From the NCBI GenBank assembly GCA_964006375.1, contig OZ023266.1, positions 157,782,792 through 157,846,791 of the forward strand: DNA of 64,000 nt. The letters run 5' to 3'. Position 1 is the first letter of the stretch. The number at the start of each line of letters is the position of its first letter. The translations under genes and the position numbers were made by a program. The stretch is from Tillus elongatus. Taxonomy: Eukaryota > Arthropoda > Insecta > Coleoptera > Cleridae. Positions 30,831 to 45,659 of the stretch are shown here, piece after piece. The notes below the pieces were generated by a model. It searched no databases. It was not told the origin of the DNA and saw only the letters and a program-made list of their open reading frames with translations.

Positions 30831-33800
30831 CCAAGGTATTATTGAGTTATAATCAAAAGTTTTAAGTATATTTAGGTAGCAACCCTGTACTAACATTTCA
30901 AACGCTTGCTTGTCGTCCTATATGGTGAAATATGCACGCAAATATAGACACAATTTAAAATGAGTAAAAAATTGAAAAAAAAAACGCCTTTTTAGCCAAG
31001 ACAAAAATGGGGTGCCAAGATATGTGACAATAATATTGAAAGCATATTTGCATAGCAACCTTGTGCAAAAATTTCAACCCCTTGCTTGCCGTCCTTCGTA
31101 GCAAAGTCAGCACCCAAATAGAAAGATTGATTATAATTTACATAAAAAGTGAAATAAAATGGCTTTTTTAGCTAAGACAAAAATGGGTGCCAAGATAAGA
31201 GATAATAATATTGAAAGCATATTAACATAGCAACCTTGTGCAGAAATTTCAACCCCTTGCTCGCCGTCCTTCATAGTGAAGTTGGCGCCCAAATAGAGGA
31301 ACTGACTTTAATTCACATGAAAAGTGTTATAAAAAGGTTAGCTAAGACAAAAATGGGGTGCCAAGATAAGTGATAATAATACTGAAAGCATATTACCATA
31401 GTAACCTTGCGCAAAAATTTCAACCCCTTGCTTGCCGTCCTTCATGGTGAAGTCGGCGCCCAAATATAGAAATTGATTTTAATTCGAATGAAAAGTGCTA
31501 TAAAATGGCTTTTTTTAGCTAAGACAAAAATGGGGTGCCAAGATAAGTAATAATAATATTGAAAGCATATTAACATAGCAACCTTGTGCAAAAATGTTAA
31601 CCCCTTGCTCGCCGTCCTTCATAGTGAAGTCGGCGCCCAAATAGAGAAATTGGTCTTAATTAACATGAAAAGTGTTATAAAAAGGCTTTTTAGCTAAGAC
31701 AAAAATGGGGTGCCAAGATAAGTGATAATAATATTGAAAGCATATTAACATAGCAACCTTGTGCAAAAATGTTAACCCCTTGCTCGCCGTCCTTCATAGT
31801 GAAGTCGGCGCCCAAATAGAGAAATTGGTCTTAATTAACATGAAAAGTGTTATAAAAAGGCTTTTTAGCTAAGACAAAAATGGGGTGCCAAGATAAGTGA
31901 TAATAATATTGAAAGCATATTAACATAGCAACCTTGTGCAAAAATTGTAACCCCTTGCTCGCCGTCCTTCATAGTGAAGTCGGCGCCCAAATAGAGAAAT
32001 TGAATTTAATTCACATGAAAAGTGTTATAAAATGGCTTTTTTAGCCAATACAAAAATGAGGTGCCAAGATAAGTAACAGTGATATTGAAAACATATTAAC
32101 ATAGCAACCTTGTGCAAAAATTTCAACCCCTTGCTCGCCGTCCTTCATAGTGAAGTCGGCGCCCAAATAGAGAAATTGACTTTAATTAACATGAAAAGTG
32201 TTATAAAAAGGCTTTTTTAGCTAAGACAAAAATGGGGTGCCAAGATAAGTGATAATAATATTAAAAGCATATTAACATAGCAACCTTGTGCAAAAATGTT
32301 AACCCCTTGCTCGCCGTCCTTCATGGTGAAGTCGGCGCCCAAATAGAGAAATTGAATTTAATTCACATGAAAAGTGTTATAAAATGGCTTTTTTAGCCAA
32401 GACAAAAATGAGGTGCCAAGATAAGTGACAGTAATATTAAAAGCATATTAACATAGCAACCTTGTGCAAAAATTTCAATCCCTTGCTCGCCGTCCTTCAT
32501 AGTGAAGTCGGCGCCCAAATAGAGGAATTGGTTTTAATTAACATGAAAAGTGTTATAAAAAGGCTTTTTTAGCTAAGACAAAAATGGGGTGCCAAGATAA
32601 TTGATAATAATATTGTAAGCATATTAACATAGCAACCTTGTGCAAAAAGTTTAACCCCTTGCTCCCCGTCCTTCATGGTGAAGTCGGCGCCCAACTAGAG
32701 AAATTGAATTTAATTCACATGAAAAGTGTTATGAAAAGGCTTTTTTAGCCAAGACAAAAATGTGGTGCCAAGATAAGTGATAATAATACTGAAAGCATAT
32801 TAACATAGCAACCTTGCGAAAAAAATTCAACCCCTTGCTTGCCGTCCTTCATAGTGAAGTCGGCGCCCAAATAGAGGAATTGACTTTAATTAACATGAAA
32901 AGTGTTATAAAAAGGCTTTTTTAGCTAAGACAAAAATGGGGTGCCAAGATAAGTGATAATAATACTGAAAGCATATTAACATAGTAACCTTGCGCAAAAA
33001 TTCAACCCCTTGCTTGCCGTCCTTCATGGTGAAGTCGGCGCCCAAATATAGAAATTGATTTTAATTCACATGAAAAGTGCTATAAAATGGCTTTTTTAGC
33101 TAAGACAAAAATAGGGTGCCAAGATAAGTGATAATAATATTGAAAGCATATTAACATAGCAACCTTGTGCAAAAATGTTAACCCCTTGCTCGCCGTCCTT
33201 CATAGTGAAGTCGGCGCCAAAATAGAGAAATTGGTTTTAATTAACATGAAAAGTGTTATAAAAAGGCTTTTTTAGCTCAGACAAAAATGGGGTGCCAAGA
33301 TAAGTGATAATAATACTGAAAGCATATCAACATAGTAACCTTGCGCAAAAATTTCAACCCCTTGCTTGCCGTCCTTCATGGTGAAGTCGGCGCCCAAATA
33401 TAGAAATTGATTTTAATTAACATGAAAAGTGCTATAAAATGGCTTTTTTAGCTAAGACAAAAATGGGGTGCCAAGATAAGTGATAATAATATTGAAAGCA
33501 TATTAACATAGCAACCTTGTGCAAAAAATTTTAACCCCTTGCTCGTCGTCCTTCATAGTGAAGTCGGCGCCCAAATAGAGAAATTGATTTTAATTAACAT
33601 GAAAAGTGCTATAAAATGGCTTTTTTAGCCAAGACAAAAATGGAGTGCCAAGATAAGTGATAATAATATTGAAAGCATATTAACATAGTAACCTTGTGCA
33701 GAAATTTCAACCCCTTGCTCGCCGTCCTTCATGGTGAAGTCGGCGCCCAAATAGAGAAATTGATTTTAATTAACATGAAAAGTGCTATAAAATGGCTTTT

Positions 33801-36800
33801 TTAGCTAAGACAAAAATGGGGTGCCAAGATAGGTGATAATATTATTGAAAGCATATTAACATAGCAACCTTGTGCAAAAATGTTAACCCCTTGCTCGCCG
33901 TCCTTCATAGTGAAGTCGGCGCCCAAATAGAGAAATTGGTTTTAATTAACATGAAAAGTGTTATAAAAAGGCTTTTTTAGCTAAGACAAAAATGGGGTGC
34001 CAAGATAATTGATAATAATATTGTAAGGATATTAACATAGCAACCTTGTGCAAAAATTTTAACCCCTTGCTCTCCGTCCTTCATGGTGAGGCGCCCAAAT
34101 AGAGAAATTGAATTTAATTCACATGAACAGTGTTATAAAATGGCTTTTTTAGCCAAGACAAAAATGAGGTGCCAAGATAAGTAACAGTAATATTGAAAGC
34201 ATATTAACATAGCAACCTTGTGCAAAAATTTCAACCCCTTGCTCGTCGTCCTTCATAGTGAAGTCGGCGCCCAAATAGAGGAATTGACTTTAATTAACAT
34301 GAAAAGTGCTATAAAAAGGCTTTTTTAGCTAAGACAAAAATAGAGTGCCAAGATAAGTGATAATAATATTAAAAGCATATTAACATAGTAACCTTGCGCA
34401 AAAATTTCAACCCCTTGCTTGCCGTCCTTCATGGTGAAGTCGGCGCCCAAATATAGAAATTGATTTTAATTAACATGAAAAGTGCTATAAAATGGCTTTT
34501 TTAGCTAAGACAAAAATGGGGTGCCAAGATAAGTAATAATAATATTGAAAGCATATTAACATAGCAACCTTGTGCAAAAATGTTAACCCCTTGCTCGCCG
34601 TCCTTCATAGTGAAGTCGGCGCCCAAATAGAGAAATTGGTCTTAATTAACATGAAAAGTGTTATAAAAAGGCTTTTTAGCTAAGACAAAAATGGGGTGCC
34701 AAGATAAGTGATAATAATATTGAAAGCATATTAACATAGCAACCTTGTGCAAAAATGTTAACCCCTTGCTCGCCGTCCTTCATAGTGAAGTCGGCGCCCA
34801 AATAGAGAAATTGATTTTAATTAACATGAAAAGTGCTATAAAATGGCTTTTTTAGCTAAGACAAAAATGGGGTGCCAAGATAGGTGATAATATTATTAAA
34901 AGCATATTAACATAGCAACCTTGTGCAAAAATGTTAACCCCTTGCTCGCCGTCCTTCATAGTGAAGGCGGCGCCCAAATAGAGAAATTGGTTTTAATTAA
35001 CCTGAAAAGTGTTAAAAAAAGGCTGTTTTAGCTAAGACAAAAATGTGGTGCCAAGATAATTGATAATAATATTGAAAGCATATTAACATAGCAACCTTGT
35101 GCAAAAATTTCAACCTCTTGCTCGCCGTCCTTCATAGTGAAGTCGGCGCCCAAATAGAGGAATTGACTTTAATTAACATTAAAAATGTTATAAAAAGGCT
35201 TTTTTAGCTAAGACAAAAATGGGGTGTCAAGATGAGTGATAATAATATTGATAGCATATTAACATAGCAACCTTGTGCAAAAATTTCAACACCTTGCTCG
35301 CCGTCCTTCATGGTGAAGTCGGCGACGAAATAGAGAAATTAATTTAATTCACATGAAAAGTGTTATAAAATGGCTTTTTTAGCCAAGACAAAAATGTGGT
35401 GCCAAGATAAGTGATAATAATATTGAAAGCATATTAACATAGTAACCTTGCGAAAAAATTTCAACCCCTTGCTTGCCGTCCTTCATAGTGAAGTCGGCGC
35501 CCAAATAGAGGAATTGACTTTAATTAACATGAAAAGTGCTATAAAAAGGCTTTTTTAGCTAAGACAAAAATGTGGTGCCAAGATAATTGATAATAATATT
35601 GAAAGCATATTAACATAGCAACCTTGTGCAAAAATTTCAACCTCTTGCTCGCCGTCCTTCATAGTGAAGTCGGCGCCCAAATAGAGGAATTGACTTTAAT
35701 TAACATTAAAAATGTTATAAAAAGGCTTTTTCAGCTAAGACAAAAATGGGGTGTCAAGATGAGTGATAATAATATTGATAGCATATTAACATAGCAACCT
35801 TGTGCAAAAATTTCAACCCCTTGCTCGCCGTCCTTCATGGTGAAGTCGGCGACGAAATAGAGAAATTGAATTTAATTCACATGAAAAGTGTTATAAAATG
35901 GCTTTTTTAGCCAAGACAAAAATTTGGTGCCAAGATAAGTGATAATAATATTGAAAGCATATTAACATAGCAACCTTGTGCAAAAATGTTAACCCCTTGC
36001 TCGCCGTCCTTCATAGTGAAGTCGGCGCCCAAATAGAGGAATTGACTTTAATTCACATGAAAAGTGTTATATAAAGGCTTTTTTAGCTAAGACAAAAATG
36101 AGGTGCCAAGATAAATGATAATAATATTGAAAGCATATTAACATAGCAACCTTGTGCAAAAAATTTTAACCCCTTGCTCGCCGTCCTTCATAGTGAAGTC
36201 GGCGCCCAAATAGAGAAATTGATTTTAATTAACATGAAAAGTGCTATAAAATGGCTTTTTTAGCCAAGACAAAAATGGAGTGCCAAGATAAGTGATAATA
36301 ATATTGAAAGCATATTAATATAGTAACCTTGTGCAGAAATTTCAACCCCTTGCTCGCCGTCCTTCATGGTGAAGTCGGCGCCCAAATAGAGAAATTGATT
36401 TTAATTAACATGAAAAGTGCTATAAAATGGCTTTTTTAGCTAAGACAAAAATGGGGTGCCAAGATAGGTGATAATATTATTGAAAGCATATTAACATAGC
36501 AACCTTGTGCAAAAATGTTAACCCCTTGCTCGCCGTCTTTCATAGTGAAGGCGGCGCCCAAATAGAGAAATTGGTTTTAATTAACCTGAAAAGTGTTATA
36601 AAAAGGCTTCTTTAGCTAAGACAAAAATGTGGTGCCAAGATAATTGATAATAATATTGAAAGCATATTAACATAGCAACCTTGTGCAAAAATTTCAACCT
36701 CTTGCTCGCCGTCCTTCATAGTGAAGTCGGCGCCCAAATAGAGGAATTGACTTTAATTAACATTAAAAATGTTATAAAAAGGCTTTTTTAGCTAAGACAA

Positions 36801-37335
36801 AAATGGGGTGTCAAGATGAGTGATAATAATATTGATAGCATATTAACATAGCAACCTTGTGCAAAAATTTCAACCCCTTGCTCGCCGTCCTTCATGGTGA
36901 AGTCGGCGACGAAATAGAGAAATTGAATTTAATTCACATGAAAAGTGTTATAAAATGGCTTTTTTAGCCAAGACAAAAATGTGGTGCCAAGATAAGTGAT
37001 AATAATATTAAAAGCATATTAACATAGCAACCTTGTGCAATAATGTTAACCCCTTGCTCGCCGTCCTTCATAGTGAAGTCGGCGCCCAAATCGAGAAATT
37101 GGTTTTAATTAACATGAAAAGTGTTATAAAATGGCTTTTTTAGCCAAGACAAAAATGGGGTGCCAAGATATGTGACGATAATATTGAAAGCATATTTACA
37201 TAGCAACCTTGTGCAAAAATTTCAACCCCTTGCTTGCCGTCCTTCGTAGTAAAGTCAGCACCCAAATAGAAAGATTGATTTTAATTTACATGAAAAGTGA
37301 AATAAAATGGCTTTTTTAGCCAAGACAAAAATGGG

Positions 37336-39445
37336 GTGTCAAGATGAGTGATAATAATATTGATAGCATATTAACATAGCAACCTTGTGCAAAAATTTCA
37401 ACACCTTGCTCGCCGTCCTTCATGGTGAAGTCGGCGACGAAATAGAGAAATTAATTTAATTCACATGAAAAGTGTTATAAAATGGCTTTTTTAGCCAAGA
37501 CAAAAATGTGGTGCCAAGATAAGTGATAATAATATTGAAAGCATATTAACATAGTAACCTTGCGAAAAAATTTCAACCCCTTGCTTGCCGTCCTTCATAG
37601 TGAAGTCGGCGCCCAAATAGAGGAATTGACTTTAATTAACATGAAAAGTGCTATAAAAAGGCTTTTTTAGCTAAGACAAAAATGTGGTGCCAAGATAATT
37701 GATAATAATATTGAAAGCATATTAACATAGCAACCTTGTGCAAAAATTTCAACCTCTTGCTCGCCGTCCTTCATAGTGAAGTCGGCGCCCAAATAGAGGA
37801 ATTGACTTTAATTAACATTAAAAATGTTATAAAAAGGCTTTTTTAGCTAAGACAAAAATGGGGTGTCAAGATGAGTGATAATAATATTGATAGCATATTA
37901 ACATAGCAACCTTGTGCAAAAATTTCAACCCCTTGCTCGCCGTCCTTCATGGTGAAGTCGGCGACGAAATAGAGAAATTGAATTTAATTCACATGAAAAG
38001 TGTTATAAAATGGCTTTTTTAGCCAAGACAAAAATGTGGTGCCAAGATAAGTGATAATAATATTAAAAGCATATTAACATAGCAACCTTGTGCAATAATG
38101 TTAACCCCTTGCTCGCCGTCCTTCATAGTGAAGTCGGCGCCCAAATAGAGAAATTGGTTTTAATTAACATGAAAAGTGTTATAAAATGGCTTTTTTAGCC
38201 AAGACAAAAATGGGGTGCCAAGATATGTGACGATAATATTGAAAGCATATTTACATAGCAACCTTGTGCAAAAATTTCAACCCCTTGCTTGCCGTCCTTC
38301 GTAGTAAAGTCAGCACCCAAATAGAAAGATTGATTTTAATTTACATGAAAAGTGAAATAAAATGGCTTTTTTAGCCAAGACAAAAATGGGGTGTCAAGAT
38401 GAGTGATAATAATATTGATAGCATATTAACATAGCAACCTTGTGCAAAAATTTCAACACCTTGCTCGCCGTCCTTCATGGTGAAGTCGGCGACGAAATAG
38501 AGAAATTAATTTAATTCACATGAAAAGTGTTATAAAATGGCTTTTTTAGCCAAGACAAAAATGTGGTGCCAAGATAAGTGATAATAATATTGAAAGCATA
38601 TTAACATAGTAACCTTGCGAAAAAATTTCAACCCCTTGCTTGCCGTCCTTCATAGTGAAGTCGGCGCCCAAATAGAGGAATTGACTTTAATTAACATGAA
38701 AAGTGCTATAAAAAGGCTTTTTTAGCTAAGACAAAAATGTGGTGCCAAGATAATTGATAATAATATTGAAAGCATATTAACATAGCAACCTTGTGCAAAA
38801 ATTTCAACCTCTTGCTCGCCGTCCTTCATAGTGAAGTCGGCGCCCAAATAGAGGAATTGACTTTAATTAACATTAAAAATGTTATAAAAAGGCTTTTTTA
38901 GCTAAGACAAAAATGGGGTGTCAAGATGAGTGATAATAATATTGATAGCATATTAACATAGCAACCTTGTGCAAAAATTTCAACCCCTTGCTCGCCGTCC
39001 TTCATGGTGAAGTCGGCGACGAAATAGAGAAATTGAATTTAATTCACATGAAAAGTGTTATAAAATGGCTTTTTTAGCCAAGACAAAAATGTGGTGCCAA
39101 GATAAGTGATAATAATATTAAAATCATATTAACATAGCAACCTTGTGCAATAATGTTAACCCCTTGCTCGCCGTCCTTCATAGTGAAGTCGGCGCCCAAA
39201 TAGAGAAATTGGTTTTAATTAACATGAAAAGTGTTATAAAATGGCTTTTTTAGCCAAGACAAAAATGGGGTGCCAAGATATGTGACGATAATATTGAAAG
39301 CATATTTACATAGCAACCTTGTGCAAAAATTTCAACCCCTTGCTTGCCGTCCTTCGTAGTAAAGTCAGCACCCAAATAGAAAGATTGATTTTAATTTACA
39401 TGAAAAGTGAAATAAAATGGCTTTTTAGCCAAGACAAAAATGTGG
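37336..39445 (+). repeat. Higher-order repeat, two ~1055-bp six-monomer units
   Basis: GTGTCAAGATGAGTG followed by the CAACACCTTG variant occurs at 37336 and 38391, exactly 1055 bp apart. The companion variant with CAACCCCTTG..GACGAAATAG lies at about 37863 and 38918, again 1055 bp. The variants between them repeat in the same order. A matching ~1050-bp unit in reverse occurs in the right arm (50491 and 51541). Confidence 0.88.
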
Positions 39446-42400
39446 TGCCAAGATAAGTGATAATAATACTGAAAGCATATTAACATAGTAACCTTGCGAA
39501 AAAATTTCAACCCCTTGCTTGCCGTCCTTCATAGTGAAGTCGGCGCCCAAATAGAGGAATTGACTTTAATTAACATGAAAAGTGCTATAAAAAGGCTTTT
39601 TTAGCTAAGACAAAAATGGGGTGCCAACATAAGTGATAATAATACTGAAAGCATATTAACATAGTAACCTTGCGCAAAAATTTCAACCCCTTGCTTGCCG
39701 TCCTTCATGGTGAAGTCGGCGCCCAAATATAGAAATTGATTTTAATTAACATGAAAAGTGCTATAAAATGGCTTTTTTAGCTAAAACAAAAATGGGGTGC
39801 CAAGATAAGTGATAATAATATTGAAAGCATATTAACATAGCAACCTTGTGCAAAAATGTGAACCCCTTGCTCGCCGTCCTTCATAGTGAAGTCGGCGCCC
39901 AAATAGAGAAATTGGTTTTAATTAACATGAAAAGTGTTATAAAAAGGCTTTTTTAGCTAAGACAAAAATGGGGTGCCAAGATAATTGATAATAATATTGT
40001 AAGCATATTAACATAGCAACCTTGTGCAAAAATTTTAACCCCTTGCTCGCCGTGCTTCATGGTGAAGCCGGCGCCCAAATAGAGAAATTGAATTTAATTC
40101 ACATGAAAAGTGTTATAAAATGGCTTTTTTAGCCAATACAAAAATGAGGTGCCAAGATAAGTGACAGTGATATTGAAAGCATATTAACATAGCAACCTTG
40201 TGCAAAAATTTCAACTCCTTGCTCGCCGTCCTTCATAGTGAAGTCGGCGCCCAAATAGAGAAATTGACTTTAATTAACATGAAAAGTGTTATAAAAAGGC
40301 TTTTTTAGCTAAGACAAAAATGGGGTGCCAAGATAAGTGATAATAATATTGATAGCATATTAACATAGCAACCTTGTGCAAAAATTTAAACCTCTTGCTC
40401 GCCGTCCTTCACGGTGAAGTCAGCGCCCAAATATAGAAATTGGTTTTAATTAACATGAAAAGTGCTATAAAATGGCTTTTTTAGCTAAGACAAAAATGGG
40501 GTGCCAAGATAAGTGATAATAATATTGAAAGCATATTAACATAGCAACCTTGTGCAAAAATTTCAACTCCTTGCTCGCCGTCCTTCATAGTGAAGTCGGC
40601 GCCCAAATAGAGAAATTGAATTTAATTCACATGAAAAGTGTTATAAAAAGGCTTTTTTAGCTAAGACAAAAATGGGGTGCCAAGATAAGTGATAATAATA
40701 TTGATAGCATATTAACATAGCAACCTTGTGCAATAATGTTAACCCCTTGCTCGCCGTCCTTCACGGTGAAGTCAGCGCCCAAATATAGAAATTGGTTTTA
40801 ATTAACATGAAAAGTGCTATAAAATGGCTTTTTTAGCTAAGACAAAAATGTGGTGCCAAGATAAGTGATAATAATATTGAAAGCATATTAACATAGCAAC
40901 CTTGTGCAAAAATTTCAACTCCTTGCTCGCCGTCCTTCATAGTGAAGTCGGCGCCCAAATAGAGAAATTGAATTTAATTCACATGAAAAGTGTTATAAAA
41001 AGGCTTTTTTAGCTAAGACAAAAATGTGGTGCCAAGATAATTGATAATAATATTGAAAGCATATTAACATAGCAACCTTGTGCAAAAATTTCAACCTCTT
41101 GCTCGCCGTCCTTCATAGTGAAGTCGGCGCCCAAATAGAGGAATTGACTTTAATTAACATTAAAAATGTTATAAAAAGGCTTTTTTAGCTAAGACAAAAA
41201 TGGGGTGTCAAGATGAGTGATAATAATATTGATAGCATATTAACATAGCAACCTTGTGCAAAAATTTCAACACCTTGCTCGCCGTCCTTCATGGTGAAGT
41301 CGGCGACGAAATAGAGAAATTAATTTAATTCACATGAAAAGTGTTATAAAATGGCTTTTTTAGCCAAGACAAAAATGTGGTGCCAAGATAAGTGATAATA
41401 ATATTGAAAGCATATTAACATAGTAACCTTGCGAAAAAATTTCAACCCCTTGCTTGCCGTCCTTCATAGTGAAGTCGGCGCCCAAATAGAGGAATTGACT
41501 TTAATTAACATGAAAAGTGCTATAAAAAGGCTTTTTTAGCTAAGACAAAAATGTGGTGCCAAGATAATTGATAATAATATTGAAAGCATATTAACATAGC
41601 AACCTTGTGCAAAAATTTCAACCTCTTGCTCGCCGTCCTTCATAGTGAAGTCGGCGCCCAAATAGAGGAATTGACTTTAATTAACATTAAAAATGTTATA
41701 AAAAGGCTTTTTCAGCTAAGACAAAAATGGGGTGTCAAGATGAGTGATAATAATATTGATAGCATATTAACCTAGCAACCTTGTGCAAAAATTTCAACCC
41801 CTTGCTCGCCGTCCTTCATGGTGAAGTCGGCGACGAAATAGAGAAATTGAATTTAATTCACATGAAAAGTGTTATAAAATGGCTTTTTTAGCCAAGACAA
41901 AAATTTGGTGCCAAGATAAGTGATAATAATATTGAAAGCATATTAACATAGCAACCTTGTGCAAAAATGTTAACCCCTTGCTCGCCGTCCTTCATAGTGA
42001 AGTCGGCGCCCAAATAGAGGAATTGACTTCAATTCACATGAAAAGTGTTATATAAAGGCTTTTTTAGCTAAGACAAAAATGAGGTGCCAAGATAAATGAT
42101 AATAATATTGAAAGCATATTAACATAGCAACCTTGTGCTAAAAATTTTAACCCCTTGCTCGCCGTCCTTCATAGTGAAGTCGGCGCCCAAATAGAGAAAT
42201 TGATTTTAATTAACATGAAAAGTGCTATAAAATGGCTTTTTTAGCCAAGACAAAAATGGAGTGCCAAGATAAGTGATAATAATATTGAAAGCATATTAAT
42301 ATAGTAACCTTGTGCAGAAATTTCAACCCCTTGCTCGCCGTCCTTCATGGTGAAGTCGGCGCCCAAATAGAGAAATTGATTTTAATTAACATGAAAAGTG

Positions 42401-44810
42401 CTATAAAATGGCTTTTTTAGCTAAGACAAAAATGGGGTGCCAAGATAGGTGATAATATTATTGAAAGCATATTAACATAGCAACCTTGTGCAAAAATGTT
42501 AACCCCTTGCTCGCCGTCCTTCATAGTGAAGGCGGCGCCCAAATAGAGAAATTGGTTTTAATTAACCTGAAAAGTGTTATAAAAAGGCTTCTTTAGCTAA
42601 GACAAAAATGTGGTGCCAAGATAATTGATAATAATATTGAAAGCATATTAACATAGCAACCTTGTGCAAAAATTTCAACCTCTTGCTCGCCGTCCTTCAT
42701 AGTGAAGTCGGCGCCCAAATAGAGGAATTGACTTTAATTAACATTAAAAATGTTATAAAAAGGCTTTTTTAGCTAAGACAAAAATGGGGTGTCAAGATGA
42801 GTGATAATAATATTGATAGCCTATTAACATAGCAACCTTGTGCAAAAATTTCAACCCCTTGCTCGCCGTCCTTCATGGTGAAGTCGGCGACGAAATAGAG
42901 AAATTGAATTTAATTCACATGAAAAGTGTTATAAAATGGCTTTTTTAGCCAAGACAAAAATGTGGTGCCAAGATAAGTGATAATAATATTAAAAGCATAT
43001 TAACATAGCAACTTTGTGCAATAATGTTAACCCCTTGCTCGCCGTCCTTCATAGTGAAGTCGGCGCCCAAATAGAGAAATTGGTTTTAATTAACATGAAA
43101 AGTGTTATAAAATGGCTTTTTTAGCCAAGACAAAAATGGGGTGCCAAGATATGTGACGATAATATTGAAAGCATATTTACATAGCAACCTTGTGCAAAAA
43201 TTTCAACCCCTTGCTTGCCGTCCTTCGTAGTAAAGTCAGCACCCAAATAGAAAGATTGATTTTAATTTACATGAAAAGTGAAATAAAATGGCTTTTTTAG
43301 CCAAGACAAAAATGTGGTGCCAAGATAAGTGATAATAATACTGAAAGCATATTAACATAGTAACCTTGCGAAAAAATTTCAACCCCTTGCTTGCCGTCCT
43401 TCATAGTGAAGTCGGCGCCCAAATAGAGGAATTGACTTTAATTAACATGAAAAGTGCTATAAAAAGGCTTTTTTAGCTAAGACAAAAATGGGGTGCCAAC
43501 ATAAGTGATAATAATACTGAAAGCATATTAACATAGTAACCTTGCGCAAAAATTTCAACCCCTTGCTTGCCGTCCTTCATGGTGAAGTCGGCGCCCAAAT
43601 ATAGAAATTGATTTTAATTAACATGAAAAGTGCTATAAAATGGCTTTTTTAGCTAAAACAAAAATGGGGTGCCAAGATAAGTGATAATAATATTGAAAGC
43701 ATATTAACATAGCAACCTTGTGCAAAAATGTGAACCCCTTGCTCGCCGTCCTTCATAGTGAAGTCGGCGCCCAAATAGAGAAATTGGTTTTAATTAACAT
43801 GAAAAGTGTTATAAAAAGGCTTTTTTAGCTAAGACAAAAATGGGGTGCCAAGATAATTGATAATAATATTGTAAGCATATTAACATAGCAACCTTGTGCA
43901 AAAATTTTAACCCCTTGCTCGCCGTGCTTCATGGTGAAGCCGGCGCCCAAATAGAGAAATTGAATTTAATTCACATGAAAAGTGTTATAAAATGGCTTTT
44001 TTAGCCAATACAAAAATGAGGTGCCAAGATAAGTGACAGTGATATTGAAAGCATATTAACATAGCAACCTTGTGCAAAAATTTCAACTCCTTGCTCGCCG
44101 TCCTTCATAGTGAAGTCGGCGCCCAAATAGAGAAATTGACTTTAATTAACATGAAAAGTGTTATAAAAAGGCTTTTTTAGCTAAGACAAAAATGGGGTGC
44201 CAAGATAAGTGATAATAATATTGATAGCATATTAACATAGCAACCTTGTGCAAAAATTTCAACCTCTTGCTCGCCGTCCTTCACGGTGAAGTCAGCGCCC
44301 AAATATAGAAATTGGTTTTAATTAACATGAAAAGTTCTATAAAATGGCTTTTTTAGCTAAGACAAAAATGGGGTGCCAAGATAAGTGATAATAATATTGA
44401 AAGCATATTAACATAGCAACCTTGTGCAAAAATTTCAACTCCTTGCTCGCCGTCCTTCATAGTGAAGTCGGCGCCCAAATAGAGAAATTGAATTTAATTC
44501 ACATGAAAAGTGTTATAAAAAGGCTTTTTTAGCTAAGACAAAAATGGGGTGCCAAGATAAGTGATAATAATATTGATAGCATATTAACATAGCAACCTTG
44601 TGCAAAAATTTCAACCTCTTGCTCGCCGTCCTTCACGGTGAAGTCAGCGCCCAAATATAGAAATTGGTTTTAATTAACATGAAAAGTGCTATAAAATGGC
44701 TTTTTTAGCTAAGACAAAAATGGGGTGCCAAGATAAGTGATAATAATATTGAAAGCATATTAACATAGCAACCTTGTGCAAAAATTTCAACTCCTTGCTC
44801 GCCGTCCTTC
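39421..44810 (+). repeat. 3872-bp (22-monomer) direct duplication within the array
   Basis: Private variants recur at one constant distance: GTGCCAACATAAGTG at 39621 and 43493, and GCCGTGCTTCATGGTGAAGC at 40049 and 43921, each 3872 bp apart. The variant with CAACACCTTG at 37336 likewise recurs near 41208. This points to an unequal exchange of a 22-monomer block in the left arm. Confidence 0.85.
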
Positions 44811-45659
44811 ATAGTGAAGTCGGCGCCCAAATAGAGAAATTGAATTTAATTCACATGAAAAGTGTTATAAAAAGGCTTTTTTAGCTAAGACAAAAATGGG
44901 GTGCCAAGATAAGTGATAATAATATTGATAGCATATTAACATAGCAACCTTGTGCAAAAATTTCAACCTCTTGCTCGCCGTCCTTCACGGTGAAGTCAGC
45001 GCCCAAATATAGAAATTGGTTTTAATTAACATGAAAAGTGCTATAAAATGGCTTTTTTAGCTAAGACAAAAATGGGGTGCCAAGATAAGTGATAATAATA
45101 TTGAAAGCATATTAACATAGCAACCTTGTGCAGAAATTTCAACCCCTTGCTCGCCGTCCTTCATAGTGAAGTCGCCGCCCAAATAGAGGAATTGACTTTA
45201 ATTAACATGAAAAGTCTTAAAAAAAGGCTTTTTAGGTAAGACAAAAATGTGGTGTCAAGATAAGTGATAATAATACTGAAAGCATATTAACATAGCAACC
45301 TTTAGCAAAAATTTCAACCCCTTGCTTGCCGTCCTTCACGGTGAAGTCAGCGCCCAAATATAGAAATTGGTTTTAATTAACATGAAAAGTGCTATAAAAT
45401 GGCTTTTTTTAGCTAAGACAGAAATGGGGTGCCAAGATAAGTGATAATAATATTGAAAGCATATTAACATATCAACCTTGTGCAGAAATTTCATCCCCTC
45501 GCTCGCCGTCCTTCATAGTGAAGGTGGCGCCCAAATAGAGGAACTGACTTTAATTAACATGAAAAGTGTTATAAAAAGGTTTTTTTAGCTAAGACAAAAA
45601 TGGGGTGCCAAGATAAGTGGTAAATATGTTGAAAGCATATTTTCGTAGTACCCTTCTGC

